The notes: generated from the sequence alone by a model not told the origin. 37,541 nt of DNA from Pseudomonas fluorescens (GCF_000967965.1 NZ_LACC01000017.1:165193-202733); one strand, 5' to 3'; positions 15,853 to 25,503 are shown, counted from the stretch's first letter. Translations and numbers: made by a program.

Positions 15853-17484
15853 ATGCAAACCGCCTACACCGTCCTGATCCTGTTGATGCTGGTCGGCGTT
15901 TCGCGCCTGATCGGACGGGTGGTTCCGCTGCCGTTGCCGTTGGTGCAGATTGCCGCCGGAGCCTTGCTTGCCTGGCCGACGCTCGGCCTGCATGTAGCCC
16001 TGGATCCCGAACTGTTCCTGTTTCTGTTCCTGCCGCCACTGTTGTTCTCTGACGGCTGGCGCATGCCCAAGCGCGAATTCTGGCACTTGCGCGGCCCGAT
16101 CCTGACCCTGGCAGTGGGCCTGGTGCTGTTCACCGTGGTCGGCGCCGGGTATTTCATTCATTGGCTGCTGCCCGGTGTGCCGTTGCCGGTGGCGTTCGCC
16201 CTGGCGGCCGTGCTGTCGCCGACGGATGCGGTGGCGGTGTCGGCCATTTCCCGCAATCGACTGCCCACGCCTTTGATGCACATCCTGCAGGGTGAGGCGC
16301 TGATGAACGACGCATCAGGCCTGGTGACATTCAAGTTTGCCCTGGTGGCGGCGGTGACCGGCGTGTTCTCGCTGGCCAATGCCAGCCTGACGTTCGTACT
16401 GGTCGCGGTGGGTGGCCTGGCTGTCGGGGTGGCCCTGAGCTGGCTGGTCGGCCGTCTGCGGGCGTGGATGATCGCGCGGGGCTGGGATGATCCGGCGACG
16501 CATGTGGTGTTCATGTTGTTGCTGCCGTTTGCCGCCTACGTGCTGGCCGAGCGCATGGAAGTGTCGGGCATCCTCTCGGCGGTGGCGGCGGGGATGATGC
16601 AGAGCTGGCTCGACCTGCTGCCGCGCCAGACCAACACGCGCTTGCTCAACCGAAGTGTCTGGTCGCTGCTGGAGTTCGCCTTCAACGGTTTGATCTTCCT
16701 GCTGTTGGGTTTGCAGTTGCCGGACATCATCAAGGCGGTGGCAAGTCACGAAACCTCACTATGGCCGACGTTGCTGTATCGCGGGCTGGACGTGGTGGCG
16801 ATTTTCCTGGTGCTGCTGGCTTTGCGGTTCGTCTGGGTGCAAAGCATCTGGCGGCTGTCCATTTTTGTGCGGCGTTGGCGTGGCAAGGCTGAGATAACCC
16901 GGGTGCCCAGCGCGCGTTCCTGTTGGTTACTGACTGTCGGCGGCGTGCGCGGGGCCGTGACGCTGGCGGGAGTTATGTCGGTGCCGATATTGATGGGCTC
17001 CGATGCATTTCCCGAACGCGACTTGCTGATCTTTATTGCTGCCGGGGTGATTCTGCTGTCGTTGATTGCGGCCTGCATCGCGCTGCCACTGTTGTTGCGT
17101 GGCATAGAAGCCAGCCCGGACGACAAGCGGCGCAATGAAGTGCGCGACGCCTGGCGCAAGACCGCCGAGGCGGCCATTCATGCGCTTGAGACAGAAGAGG
17201 TCAACCCGCAGGACGCAGCTCAATCCGCGCTGGCCGCTGAGCTCAAGGCGCGAATCATGTCCGAGTATCGGCATCAATTGGAGGTATTCAACGATTCCGC
17301 TGAGGCGCAAGCCCTGGCGTTTCAGATGGACTTGCTGGAACGGCGTTTGCGCTTGAAGGCGCTGCGGGCGCAACGCCTTGAGTTGTATAGCCTCAGTCGT
17401 CATCACCAGATTGGTGATGACGTGTTGCGTGAGGTGTTGGGGGAGCTGGATCTGAGTGAGGCCAAGCTTGGCCAGGTGAAGTAA
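15853..17484 (+). CDS. Na+/H+ antiporter, CPA1 family
   Basis: 543 residues, inner membrane, with about 12 hydrophobic segments over residues 1-420 and a charged cytoplasmic tail of about 115 residues. The ion-binding features of CPA1 exchangers are present: LSPTDAVAVSAI with D125 on the unwound helix, and GEALMNDASGLV with the N152-D153 pair that marks electroneutral exchangers. It should expel Na+ (or K+) for H+. The start taken is ATG 15853 (MQTAYTVLIL), which puts a membrane helix at the N-terminus; ATG 15823, ten codons upstream, is possible, and neither has a strong ribosome binding site. It is convergent with dapC, nine bases apart. Ion preference cannot be read from sequence. Confidence 0.9.
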   Translation: MQTAYTVLILLMLVGVSRLIGRVVPLPLPLVQIAAGALLAWPTLGLHVALDPELFLFLFLPPLLFSDGWRMPKREFWHLRGPILTLAVGLVLFTVVGAGYFIHWLLPGVPLPVAFALAAVLSPTDAVAVSAISRNRLPTPLMHILQGEALMNDASGLVTFKFALVAAVTGVFSLANASLTFVLVAVGGLAVGVALSWLVGRLRAWMIARGWDDPATHVVFMLLLPFAAYVLAERMEVSGILSAVAAGMMQSWLDLLPRQTNTRLLNRSVWSLLEFAFNGLIFLLLGLQLPDIIKAVASHETSLWPTLLYRGLDVVAIFLVLLALRFVWVQSIWRLSIFVRRWRGKAEITRVPSARSCWLLTVGGVRGAVTLAGVMSVPILMGSDAFPERDLLIFIAAGVILLSLIAACIALPLLLRGIEASPDDKRRNEVRDAWRKTAEAAIHALETEEVNPQDAAQSALAAELKARIMSEYRHQLEVFNDSAEAQALAFQMDLLERRLRLKALRAQRLELYSLSRHHQIGDDVLREVLGELDLSEAKLGQVK

Positions 17485-17493
17485 ACCTGGCTG

Positions 17494-18690
17494 TTACCGG
17501 CGCTGGATGAACGCGCGAATACGCTCGGCAGCCTCGACACATTCTGCCAGCGGTGCAACTAATGCCATGCGCACGCGCCCGGCACCCGGATTGACGCCAT
17601 CGACATCCCGCGACAGGTAAGAACCCGGCACCACGGTCACGTGCTCCTGTTCGAACAGGTCACGGCAGAACGCCGCGTCGTCACCGGCGACATTCGGCCA
17701 CAGGTAGAAACTGCCATCCGGACGCTGTACGTCCATGACCGGGCTGAGGATTTCCAGCACCGCATCGAACTTCTCGCGGTACAGCGCCCGATTGGCGCGC
17801 ACATGCACTTCGTCATTCCACGCAGCAACGCTGGCCAGTTGGGTTTGAACCGGCATCGCGCAGCCATGGTAGGTGCGGTAGAGCAGGAAGCCCTTGAGGA
17901 CGTCGGCATCACCGGCCACAAAGCCCGAGCGCAGGCCCGGCAGGTTCGAGCGCTTGGACAGGCTGTGGAACACCACGCAACGCTTGAAGTCCTTTCGACC
18001 CAGTTCCGCGCAGGCGCTGAGCAGGCCTGGCGGCGGGGTTTGTTCGTCGAAGTACAGTTCGCTGTAGCACTCATCGGCGGCAATCACGAAGTCGTATTCG
18101 TCGGCCAGGGCGATCAGCTTTTTCAAGGTTTCCACTGGAATCAAGGCGCCGGTCGGGTTGCCTGGCGAGCACAGGAACAGGATCTGGCAGCGTTTCCAGA
18201 TGTCCGGCGACACGGCGTCGAAATCAGGGTTGAAGCCGTTTTCGTCCAGGCAAGGCAGGTAATGCGGCTTGGCCCCGGCGAGGAACGCCGCGCCTTCGTA
18301 GATCTGGTAGAACGGGTTCGGGCTGACCACCAGCGCGTCATCGCCACGGTTGACCACGGTCTGGGTGAAGGCGAACAGCGCCTCGCGGGTACCGTTGACC
18401 GGCAGCACGTTGCGCGCCGGGTCGATCCAGCCCTTGGGGACATCGAAACGACGCTCGCACCAGGCCGCGATGGCTTCACGCAGCTCCGGGATACCGAGGG
18501 TGGTCGGGTACACGGCCATTTTTTCCAGATTGCTGGCCAGGGCCTCGGCGACAAAGCTTGGCGAACGGTGTTTCGGCTCGCCGATGGACAGCGCGATCGG
18601 ACGCTTGTCCGGGTTCGGCGTCACGCTGCCGAGCAGGGCGCGGAGTTTCTCGAACGGGTAGGGCTGGAGCTGGGACAGAGCGTTGTTCAT
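17494..18690 (-). CDS. dapC: Succinyldiaminopimelate transaminase
   Basis: 398 residues, class I/II PLP aminotransferase. It converts N-succinyl-2-amino-6-ketopimelate plus glutamate to N-succinyl-LL-diaminopimelate, the step between DapD and DapE. The PLP lysine is K246 in FHSLSKRSNLPGLRSGF; SPGNPTG (175-181) and the ADECYSEL segment (205-212) bind the cofactor. The SLSKRSN form with the following NLPGLR is typical of DapC rather than aspartate aminotransferase. GAGG precedes ATG 18690. In Pseudomonas it lies beside glnD; here a REP element of about 140 bases separates the two on the same strand. Confidence 0.93.
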   Translation of the reverse strand: MNNALSQLQPYPFEKLRALLGSVTPNPDKRPIALSIGEPKHRSPSFVAEALASNLEKMAVYPTTLGIPELREAIAAWCERRFDVPKGWIDPARNVLPVNGTREALFAFTQTVVNRGDDALVVSPNPFYQIYEGAAFLAGAKPHYLPCLDENGFNPDFDAVSPDIWKRCQILFLCSPGNPTGALIPVETLKKLIALADEYDFVIAADECYSELYFDEQTPPPGLLSACAELGRKDFKRCVVFHSLSKRSNLPGLRSGFVAGDADVLKGFLLYRTYHGCAMPVQTQLASVAAWNDEVHVRANRALYREKFDAVLEILSPVMDVQRPDGSFYLWPNVAGDDAAFCRDLFEQEHVTVVPGSYLSRDVDGVNPGAGRVRMALVAPLAECVEAAERIRAFIQRR

Positions 18691-18706
18691 CGGGGGCCTC
18701 GTTCAA

Positions 18707-18846
18707 TGTGGGAGCGGGCTTGTGGCGAGGGGGCTTGCCCCCGTTGGGCTGCGAAGCTGCCCCAAATTCTCTGATTTACCAAAGATCTTGTGAGTGCTAA
18801 GCACTTAAACGGGGGCAAGCCCCCTCGCCACAGGCGCTCCCACAGG
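18707..18846. repeat. Composite REP element of a second family
   Basis: An inverted element between glnD and dapC. Each end has a short TGTGGGAGCG / CGCTCCCACA outer arm, then a GTGGCGAGGGGGCTTGCCCC core and its complement GGGGCAAGCCCCCTCGCCAC. The core differs from the GAGCTTGCTC core elsewhere in the window. An inner GGGCTGCGAAGCTGCCC hairpin and the small palindrome GTGCTAAGCAC lie in the spacer. The long GC stems may end glnD transcripts. Confidence 0.88.
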
Positions 18847-18861
18847 GGGATATGTGTTGAT

Positions 18862-21564
18862 TCAGATGCTGATGCGCGACAGTTTGATATCAGGTTCCTG
18901 GTTGACGCTCAGTTGTTCGACGATCGCGTCCTGCAGGCGGCTGCACAGCAGAGGGTCGGACAACGGCTGATTGTTGGCGTCGGTAATGAAGAACACGTCT
19001 TCCACGCGCTCGCCGAGGGTGGCGATCTTGGCGTTCTGCAACGACAGATCGAACTCCAGGAAAATCGTGCCAATCCGCGCCAGCAGGCCCGGGCGGTCGG
19101 GCGCCGTGAGTTCCAGAACCGTCACTGGGCGCTGGGCGTCGTTGTGGATCGTCACCTGTGGTGCAAAGGCGAAATGCTTGAGCTGACGCGGCACCCGACG
19201 CTGGATGATGGTCGGGTAGTCGTCCGGGTTGCGCAGGGCTTCAGTCAGGCCTTCGCGGATCTGTTTGACCCGCGCCGGATTATCGCCAATCGAGTCGCCG
19301 TCGGTGTCGAGCACGATATAGGTGTCGAGGGTGAACTGGCTGCTGGAGGTGATGACCCGGGCGTCGTGAATGTTCAGGTTGAGCTGGTCCATCGCGGCCA
19401 CGGTCACGGCAAAGAAGTCGTGCTGGTCCGGGGCGTAGATGAAGATCTGTGTACCGCCTTCGAACTCGCGCTGGGTGGTTTCCTTGATCAGCACCAGTGG
19501 CCCGCCGTCGGCCGGTTGCTGGAGGATCGCGTCACTGTGCCATGCGACGTCGCCGGCGGTGTGACGCAGGAAATAGTCATCACCCAACTGCGCCCACAAC
19601 TGCTCGACATCGTCCGGGTCGGTGCCGCCGCGCACCAGGATATCCAGGGCGGCGCTCTGTGTCTGGCGGATCTGCTCTTCGCGATCCACCGGGTTCTCCA
19701 GGCCGCGACGCAGGGCGCGCTTGGTCTCGGTGTAGAGCTGGCGCAGCAGGCTGGCGCGCCAGGAGTTCCACAGGGTCGGGTTGGTGGCGTTGATGTCGGA
19801 GACGGTCAGCACATACAGGTAGTCGAGGCGGGTTTCGTCGCCGACGATCTGGGCGAAATCGTGGATCACCTGCGGGTCGGACAAGTCCTTGCGCTGGGCG
19901 GTGGTCGACATCACCAGGTGGTTTTGCACCAGCCAAACGATCAGGCGGCTATCCCATGTGGGCAGTTGGTGTCGTTGGCAAAAGGCCTCGGCATCCACGG
20001 CGCCGATGTCCGAGTGATCGCCATGCCGGCCTTTGCCGATGTCGTGGTACAGGCCGGCCATGTAGATCAGCTCGGGTTTGGGCAGTTTGCCCATGGTTTT
20101 GCTGGCCAGCGGGAATTTTTCCGACACCTGGGTGTACTGCAACTTACGCAGGTGTTTGATCAGGTTCAGTGTGTGGGCATCGACCGTATAGATGTGGAAC
20201 AGGTCGTGTTGCATCTGCCCGACGATGAATCCGAATTCGGGCAGATAGCGTCCAAGGATGCCGTAACGGTTCATTCGCCGCAGGTTGCGGTGGATGCCGA
20301 TCTTGCATTTGAACAATTCAATAAACAGGCTGGTGTTGCGAATATCGTTACGGAAGTCGTCGTCGATCAGGTGGCGGTGTTCCCGCAGCAGACGAATGGT
20401 GTCGGCGCGCACGCCCTTGATTTCCGGCTGCTGGGCCATCAGCACGAAGATTTCGAGCATGGCGAAGGGGGTGCGGCGGAAGACGTTGTCGTTGCGTGCC
20501 TCGATGTAGCCGTCATGCAACTGGAAGCGCGAGTTGATCGGCTGCGGTGGTGATTCGTCTTCCGGTGCGAGGATGACTTCCTCGAAGTGCTGGATGATCA
20601 GGTCACTGAGCTGGGCGATGCTCATCACCACCCGATAATACTGTTGCATAAAGTTTTCGATGGCTTGCTTGGCGTCGTCGCCTTTGAAGCCCAGCAGCCC
20701 GGCAATGGTGCGCTGGTGATCGAACAGCAGTCGGTCTTCGGAGCGGCCGGCCAGCATGTGCAGGGCATAGCGAACCTTCCACAGGAACTCCTGGGAGGAG
20801 GCGAGCAGGGCGTTTTCACTCTCGACCAGGAATCCTTCGCCAGCCAGTGCCCGCAGGTTCAGGGTGCCGTACTCGCGACGGGCCACCCACAGTATCGTCT
20901 GGATATCCCGCAGGCCGCCGGGGGAGCCTTTGACGTTGGGTTCCAGGTTGTATTCGGTGTCGTTGTACTTGTGGTGGCGAGCCTTTTGTTCGGCACGCTT
21001 GGCCAGGAAGAAGTCCTTGCTCGGCCACATGTGCCCGGTGCCGGTGACGTCCAGCATGCGCTGGCGCAGATGCTCGGGGCCGGCGATGGTGCGGCTTTCC
21101 ATCAGGTTGGTGACGACCGTCAGGTCGGCGCGGGCCTCGACGGCGCATTCATCGACTGAACGAACACTCTGACCGACCTCCAGGCCGATGTCCCACAACA
21201 GCGTCAGAAAACGCTCGATGGAATCGCGGAAAACCTCGTGGTCGGCGCTGTCCAGCAGGATCAGCAAATCGATATCGGAATAAGGGTGCAATTCGCCACG
21301 GCCGTAGCCACCGACCGCGACCAGCGCGATGTCGGCGTCCTCGCTCCAGCTGAACTGCTCCCAGGCCTTTTGCAGGATGTTGTCGACGAACCAGGCGCGA
21401 TCCTCGATCAGTCGGCGAATGTCCCGGCCGTTGCGAAACCGCGTGTCGAGCACCTCGCGGGCCTGGCGGATCGCCTTCTTGAAGGCCGAGATCGGGCTTG
21501 CCTTCAGGGCCAGTTCAGCCTGGAACTGGCCGCGGTCGAAGAGTTCGGGATCCACCTGCGGCAT
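18862..21564 (-). CDS. glnD: Bifunctional uridylyltransferase/uridylyl-removing enzyme (PII regulator)
   Basis: 900 residues, the usual Pseudomonas GlnD length. It uridylylates PII (GlnB/GlnK) when glutamine is low and removes UMP when it is high, controlling glutamine synthetase and NtrBC. The nucleotidyltransferase motif [15 protein letters not shown] spans 85-99, with metal-binding D97 and D99. The HD hydrolase domain contains [14 protein letters not shown] (H507, D508). Two C-terminal ACT domains, one starting near residue 710 and one near 820 ([14 protein letters not shown]), sense glutamine. AAAGGAAAG precedes ATG 21564. It lies 41 bases downstream of map on the same strand, so the two are probably co-transcribed. 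No motif is missing. Confidence 0.97.
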   Translation of the reverse strand: MPQVDPELFDRGQFQAELALKASPISAFKKAIRQAREVLDTRFRNGRDIRRLIEDRAWFVDNILQKAWEQFSWSEDADIALVAVGGYGRGELHPYSDIDLLILLDSADHEVFRDSIERFLTLLWDIGLEVGQSVRSVDECAVEARADLTVVTNLMESRTIAGPEHLRQRMLDVTGTGHMWPSKDFFLAKRAEQKARHHKYNDTEYNLEPNVKGSPGGLRDIQTILWVARREYGTLNLRALAGEGFLVESENALLASSQEFLWKVRYALHMLAGRSEDRLLFDHQRTIAGLLGFKGDDAKQAIENFMQQYYRVVMSIAQLSDLIIQHFEEVILAPEDESPPQPINSRFQLHDGYIEARNDNVFRRTPFAMLEIFVLMAQQPEIKGVRADTIRLLREHRHLIDDDFRNDIRNTSLFIELFKCKIGIHRNLRRMNRYGILGRYLPEFGFIVGQMQHDLFHIYTVDAHTLNLIKHLRKLQYTQVSEKFPLASKTMGKLPKPELIYMAGLYHDIGKGRHGDHSDIGAVDAEAFCQRHQLPTWDSRLIVWLVQNHLVMSTTAQRKDLSDPQVIHDFAQIVGDETRLDYLYVLTVSDINATNPTLWNSWRASLLRQLYTETKRALRRGLENPVDREEQIRQTQSAALDILVRGGTDPDDVEQLWAQLGDDYFLRHTAGDVAWHSDAILQQPADGGPLVLIKETTQREFEGGTQIFIYAPDQHDFFAVTVAAMDQLNLNIHDARVITSSSQFTLDTYIVLDTDGDSIGDNPARVKQIREGLTEALRNPDDYPTIIQRRVPRQLKHFAFAPQVTIHNDAQRPVTVLELTAPDRPGLLARIGTIFLEFDLSLQNAKIATLGERVEDVFFITDANNQPLSDPLLCSRLQDAIVEQLSVNQEPDIKLSRISI

Positions 21565-21605
21565 CGATTGGCTTTCCTTTCTATAGGCGATGTACGGTAA
21601 CGGGA

Positions 21606-22388
21606 TCAGGCCGAAACGCGAGGGATGGTGTCATCGCGGCGCAGGGTGAAGATCTCGTAGCCGGTTTCGGTCACCAGCAGGGTGTGTTCCCACTGTGCCG
21701 AGAGCTTGCGGTCCTTGGTGATTGCGGTCCAGCCGTCGCCCAGTACCTTGGTGTCGGCACGGCCCTGGTTGATCATCGGCTCGATGGTGAAGGTCATGCC
21801 AGCCTTGAGTTCCATGCCGGTGCCCGCGCGGCCGTAGTGCAGGATCTGCGGTTCTTCGTGGAATACCTTGCCGATACCATGGCCGCAGAATTCGCGAACC
21901 ACCGAGAAACCGTTCTTTTCCGCGTGCTTCTGGATTATTTCGCCGATGTCGCCCAAGCGGCAGCCGGGTTTGACGATCTCGATCGCCTTGTACATGCATT
22001 CCTGGGTCACCTGGGACAGGCGTTCGGCCCAGACCGGCACGTTGCCGACGTGGAACATGCGGCTGGTGTCGCCGTGGAAACCGTCCTTGATGACGGTGAC
22101 GTCGATGTTCAGGGTGTCGCCATCCTTGAGCGGCTTGTCGTTCGGGATGCCGTGGCAGACCACATGGTTGATCGAGGTGCAGATCGACTTCGGATAGCCC
22201 TTGTAGTTGAGCGGGGCAGGGATGGCTTTCTGCTCATTGACGATGTAGTCATGGCAGATCTGGTTCAGTTGATCGGTGGTAACGCCTGGCTTGACGTATT
22301 CGGCAATCATTTCCAGCACATCGGCGGCCAGTTTGCCGGCGATACGCATTTTGGCAATATCCTCGGGGGTTTTGAGGGTGACGGTCAT
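21606..22388 (-). CDS. map: Type I methionine aminopeptidase
   Basis: 260 residues. It removes the initiator methionine from nascent proteins when the second residue is small. All five metal ligands are visible: D96 (NIDVTV), D107 (GDTSRMF), H170 (GHGIGK), E203 (TIEPM) and E234 (QWEHTL), and H79 in VVCHGIP is the substrate-side histidine. The length and absence of an N-terminal extension give type Ia. GAGAGAG lies before ATG 22388. The gene is divergent from rpsB, the usual Pseudomonas and E. coli arrangement, and leads into glnD. Confidence 0.97.
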   Translation of the reverse strand: MTVTLKTPEDIAKMRIAGKLAADVLEMIAEYVKPGVTTDQLNQICHDYIVNEQKAIPAPLNYKGYPKSICTSINHVVCHGIPNDKPLKDGDTLNIDVTVIKDGFHGDTSRMFHVGNVPVWAERLSQVTQECMYKAIEIVKPGCRLGDIGEIIQKHAEKNGFSVVREFCGHGIGKVFHEEPQILHYGRAGTGMELKAGMTFTIEPMINQGRADTKVLGDGWTAITKDRKLSAQWEHTLLVTETGYEIFTLRRDDTIPRVSA

Positions 22389-22614
22389 ACAGGCTCTCTC
22401 TGCGCCAGGCGGCGCTTTCTAAACGGAAAGGGCGTTTCGCGATGGATTTTCGCAGCCCTGAAAAATGCGATTCTACCAGACGATCAGTGCAAATCTGCGC
22501 CTGTGTGCATCGCTTCTCTCTATAGAATGGTGCATTCTTGGCGGATTCCAAGGGATGGAGCAAAACGCTCGCCAGGATTTCAGAATCCGGGTTCCGTTTT
22601 GCCCTGCCTTGTGG
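22389..22614. other. Divergent map/rpsB intergenic region, upstream part
   Basis: A 371-base gap separates map and rpsB. On the minus strand an extended -10, TGG-TAGAAT (22470-22478), is a candidate map promoter with a leader of about 80 bases. On the plus strand TATAGAAT (22521-22528) is a further possible -10 without a good -35. No small gene with a credible ribosome binding site is seen here. Confidence 0.5.
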
Positions 22615-22759
22615 TATAAAATGCGCCGCTTTCCGGGGATGTCCCGTAAAGCCTAAATCCACACACGTGTCGACACGATGACCTGGGTGCCTTCAGCTGA
22701 TGCTGCTGGTTGGTCATTGGGATACGTGGAGGCCAAACCCGACTTATTAAGGAACTATC
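22615..22759 (+). promoter_or_regulatory. rpsB promoter -10 and structured leader
   Basis: TATAAA (22615-22620), followed by ATGCGCC, is the best -10; a TTCCGT 17 bases upstream is a poor -35, as is common for strongly regulated ribosomal promoters. The transcript would carry a leader of about 130 bases with small stems (for example TCCGGGGATGTCCCG; ACACGTGTCGACACG). In gamma-proteobacteria S2 represses its own operon by binding the rpsB leader, so this region is the likely operator. The structure itself was not computed. Confidence 0.6.
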
Positions 22760-23497
22760 ATGTCCCAAGTCAACATGCGCGATATGCTGAAGGCCGGTGT
22801 GCACTTCGGTCACCAGACCCGTTACTGGAACCCGAAAATGGGCAAGTACATTTTCGGCGCGCGTAACAAGATCCACATCATCAACCTTGAAAAAACCCTG
22901 CCAATGTTCAACGAAGCTCTGACTTTCGTAGAGCGTCTGGCCCAGGGCAAAAACAAGATTCTGTTCGTCGGCACCAAGCGTTCCGCTGGCAAGATCGTTG
23001 CTGAAGAAGCAGCACGTTGCGGTTCGCCGTACGTCGATCACCGCTGGTTGGGCGGTATGCTGACCAACTTCAAAACCATCCGTGCTTCCATCAAGCGTCT
23101 GCGTGACCTTGAAGTTCAAGCCGAAGACGGTACTTTCGCCAAGCTGACCAAGAAAGAAGCGCTGATGCGCACTCGTGACCTGGAAAAGCTGGATCGTTCC
23201 CTGGGTGGTATCAAGGACATGGGCGGTCTGCCAGACGCTCTGTTCGTTATCGACGTTGATCACGAGCGCATCGCGATCACCGAAGCCAACAAGCTGGGCA
23301 TCCCGGTTATCGGCGTAGTCGATACCAACAGCAGCCCGGAAGGCGTTGACTACATCATCCCAGGCAACGATGACGCAATCCGCGCTATCCAGCTGTACAT
23401 GGGTTCGATGGCTGACGCTGTTATCCGTGGTCGCAACAATGTTGCCGGCGGCACTGTAGAGTTCGCAGCTGAAGAAACTCAGGCTGCAGCTGAGTAA
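22760..23497 (+). CDS. rpsB: 30S ribosomal protein S2
   Basis: 245 residues, full-length S2. It binds the 30S subunit late in assembly, bridging head and body near S1, and S1 docking depends on it. The signatures [20 protein letters not shown] at the N-terminus and [20 protein letters not shown] near residues 175-200 are diagnostic. AAGGA lies seven bases before ATG 22760. It is the first gene of rpsB-tsf, separated from tsf by an intrinsic terminator that probably allows partial readthrough, as in E. coli. Codon use is biased to highly expressed codons. Confidence 0.99.
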   Translation: MSQVNMRDMLKAGVHFGHQTRYWNPKMGKYIFGARNKIHIINLEKTLPMFNEALTFVERLAQGKNKILFVGTKRSAGKIVAEEAARCGSPYVDHRWLGGMLTNFKTIRASIKRLRDLEVQAEDGTFAKLTKKEALMRTRDLEKLDRSLGGIKDMGGLPDALFVIDVDHERIAITEANKLGIPVIGVVDTNSSPEGVDYIIPGNDDAIRAIQLYMGSMADAVIRGRNNVAGGTVEFAAEETQAAAE

Positions 23498-23525
23498 TTG
23501 ACGCCTTGGCGTTGACTCAGTAAGC

Positions 23526-23550
23526 AAAAAGGGGGCTTGGCCCCCTTTTT
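23526..23550 (+). terminator. Intrinsic terminator/attenuator between rpsB and tsf
   Basis: AAAAAGGGGGC-TTG-GCCCCCTTTTT: a perfect stem with a 3-base loop and a run of five T, 28 bases after the rpsB stop codon. It should lower tsf expression relative to rpsB while letting some polymerase through. Confidence 0.9.
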
Positions 23551-23686
23551 GCCACCTCGAAAACCATTTGTCGGCGCCCACTGCTCTATCTGTAACGTGC
23601 GGCAGCTAACAAGGGTGGTTCGGGAAGAATTGATCGCCCGTTCGATCGGGTGGAATGGTTGAAAACCTATCCAAGAGGATTTTGAA

Positions 23687-24550
23687 ATGGCAGAGATTAC
23701 TGCAGCGTTGGTCAAAGAACTGCGCGAGCGTACTGGCGAAGGCATGATGGATTGCAAAAAGGCCTTGACCAAGGCTGGCGGCGACATCGAGAAAGCCATT
23801 GATGACATGCGTGCTTCGGGCGCCATCAAGGCCGCCAAGAAAGCCGGCAACGTTGCCGCTGAAGGCGCTATCGCCATCAAGGCTGACGACAAGGTAGCCG
23901 TGCTGCTGGAAGTCAACTCGCAGACCGACTTCCTGGCCCTGCAAGACGACTTCAAGAACTTCGTTGCTGCCAGCGTAGAAAAAGCCTTCGACGAAAAACT
24001 GACCGACGCAGCTCCGCTGATCGCCGCTCAGGAAACGGCTCGTGAAGCTCTGGTTGCCAAAGTAGGCGAGAACGTCAACATTCGTCGTCTGGTACGTGTA
24101 GAGGGTGACGTTGTCGGCACCTACCTGCACGGTAACAAGATCGGTGTTGCTGTTGTTCTCAAGGGCGGCGATGTTCAGCTGGCCAAAGAGATCGCCATGC
24201 ACGTGGCGGCAAGCAACCCTGAATTCCTGCTGCCATCGCAGGTTTCGCCAGAAGCCATCGAGCGCGAGAAGGGCGTTTTCCTGACCCTGAACGAAGACAA
24301 GATGAAAGGCAAGCCAGCTGAAATCGTCGAGAAGATGATCGCCGGCCGCATCAGCAAGTTCCTGGCTGAAGCCAGCCTGGTTGAGCAAGCTTTCGTCATG
24401 AATCCGGAAGTCACCGTAGGTGCCCTGGCCAAGAAAGCCGGCGCTGAAATCGTTTCCTTCACTTACTTCAAAGTAGGCGAAGGCATCGAGAAGCCAGTGG
24501 ACAACTTCGCAGAAGAAGTTGCTGCCCAGCTGGCTGCCGCCAAGCAATAA
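23687..24550 (+). CDS. tsf: Translation elongation factor Ts
   Basis: 287 residues, full-length EF-Ts, the nucleotide exchange factor that releases GDP from EF-Tu. The N-terminal UBA-like domain has the signature LRERTGEGMMDCKKAL (residues 12-27). The EF-Tu-contacting pair D81-F82 is in NSQTDFLALQ; many homologs have TDFVARN or TDFVAKD here, so the LALQ version is a modest local variant. AGAGGA precedes ATG 23687. A possible separate promoter in the 189-base gap after rpsB was not resolved. It is followed by its own terminator. Confidence 0.98.
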   Translation: MAEITAALVKELRERTGEGMMDCKKALTKAGGDIEKAIDDMRASGAIKAAKKAGNVAAEGAIAIKADDKVAVLLEVNSQTDFLALQDDFKNFVAASVEKAFDEKLTDAAPLIAAQETAREALVAKVGENVNIRRLVRVEGDVVGTYLHGNKIGVAVVLKGGDVQLAKEIAMHVAASNPEFLLPSQVSPEAIEREKGVFLTLNEDKMKGKPAEIVEKMIAGRISKFLAEASLVEQAFVMNPEVTVGALAKKAGAEIVSFTYFKVGEGIEKPVDNFAEEVAAQLAAAKQ

Positions 24551-24573
24551 GACGGTTTTTGACTGTCGCCCAG

Positions 24574-24608
24574 AAGAGGCTGCCCGCTCACGCGCGCAGC
24601 CTCTTTTC
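24574..24608 (+). terminator. Terminator after tsf
   Basis: AAGAGGCTGC and GCAGCCTCTT form a perfect 10-bp stem with a 12-base loop, 23 bases after the tsf stop, with CTCTTTTC at the end. It closes the rpsB-tsf operon and separates it from pyrH. Confidence 0.8.
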
Positions 24609-24643
24609 AGATGGGGTATCAATTTTTATTTGGTTTCCCTTTG

Positions 24644-24670
24644 GAACTGGCTTACAAAGCCATGTTCCGA
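24644..24670 (+). promoter_or_regulatory. Candidate AlgU/sigma-E-type promoter upstream of pyrH
   Basis: GGAACTG and TCCGA are spaced by 16 bases (GAACTG 24644-24649; TCCGA 24666-24670), close to the extracytoplasmic stress consensus GAACTT-N16/17-TCTGA. It precedes the pyrH run that contains rseP, bamA, skp and lpx genes, several of which are sigma-E targets in E. coli. Motif match only. Confidence 0.4.
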
Positions 24671-24719
24671 TGGCGCTGAAGCAGCGCCAAGCTAGAGTGA
24701 GCGCCAGCTGTAAACAGCT
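24671..24719 (+). promoter_or_regulatory. Structured pyrH leader: hairpin plus palindrome
   Basis: TGGCGCT-GAAGC-AGCGCCA (24671-24689) is a perfect 7-bp hairpin. AGCTGT-AA-ACAGCT (24706-24719) is a 6-bp inverted repeat with a 2-base centre. Both lie between the candidate stress promoter and the pyrH ribosome binding site. The second could be an operator for a dimeric repressor. TAAAAT near 24735 is a loose -10. Function is unknown. Confidence 0.45.
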
Positions 24720-24759
24720 CGCAAAGAATTTTTAAAATACGCCGCAGGAGAGATTCGCA

Positions 24760-25503
24760 ATGGCTCAGCAGGGCAGTGGTTATCAGGCTCGCTATAAACG
24801 CATTCTACTCAAGCTTAGCGGCGAGGCCCTGATGGGCTCGGAAGAGTTCGGGATCGATCCGAAAGTTCTGGATCGCATGGCATTGGAAGTTGGCCAGCTG
24901 GTCGGCATCGGTGTTCAGGTCGGTCTGGTTATCGGTGGTGGCAATCTGTTCCGTGGTGAAGCGCTGAGCAAGGCTGGCATGGACCGTGTCACCGGCGACC
25001 ACATGGGCATGCTGGCCACTGTGATGAACGCCCTGGCCATGCGCGACGCCCTCGAGCGCGCCAACATCTCGGCCATCGTGATGTCCGCTATTTCCATGGT
25101 TGGCGTGACCGATCACTACGATCGTCGCAAGGCAATGCGCCACTTGAATTCCAAGGACGTGGTGATTTTCGCGGCCGGTACCGGCAACCCGTTCTTTACG
25201 ACGGATTCGGCAGCCTGCCTGCGTGCAATCGAAATCGATGCCGATGTCGTGCTCAAGGCGACCAAGGTCGATGGCGTCTACACCGCTGACCCGTTCAAAG
25301 ACCCGCATGCCGAGAAGTTCGATCATCTGACCTACGATGAAGTGCTGGATCGCAAGCTGGGTGTGATGGATCTGACGGCCATTTGCCTGTGCCGCGACCA
25401 CAAGATGCCGCTACGCGTATTTAACATGAACAAGCCCGGCGCCCTGCTGAACATCGTACATGGCGGCGCTGAAGGAACCCTGATCGAGGAAGGCCAACAA
25501 TGA
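24760..25503 (+). CDS. pyrH: UMP kinase
   Basis: 247 residues, amino-acid-kinase fold, hexameric. It phosphorylates UMP to UDP for pyrimidine nucleotide supply; in bacteria it is activated by GTP and inhibited by [11 protein letters not shown] (residues 17-24, K18) and the glycine-rich [10 protein letters not shown] segment bind phosphate; [16 protein letters not shown] near residues 137-152 is the UMP site. AGGAGA precedes ATG 24760. Its last four bases overlap the frr start (ATGA), so the two are coupled. It opens the long plus-strand run that ends at rnhB. Confidence 0.98.
   Translation: MAQQGSGYQARYKRILLKLSGEALMGSEEFGIDPKVLDRMALEVGQLVGIGVQVGLVIGGGNLFRGEALSKAGMDRVTGDHMGMLATVMNALAMRDALERANISAIVMSAISMVGVTDHYDRRKAMRHLNSKDVVIFAAGTGNPFFTTDSAACLRAIEIDADVVLKATKVDGVYTADPFKDPHAEKFDHLTYDEVLDRKLGVMDLTAICLCRDHKMPLRVFNMNKPGALLNIVHGGAEGTLIEEGQQ

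Noticed and set aside
18790..20553. 587-codon open frame antisense to glnD
   Set aside because: It is a shadow of glnD, and its start lies in a REP element. No domain or ribosome binding site supports it.
23498..23686. Small RNA gene between rpsB and tsf
   Set aside because: Apart from the intrinsic terminator there is no promoter-terminator pair; the tract is better explained as operon leader for tsf.
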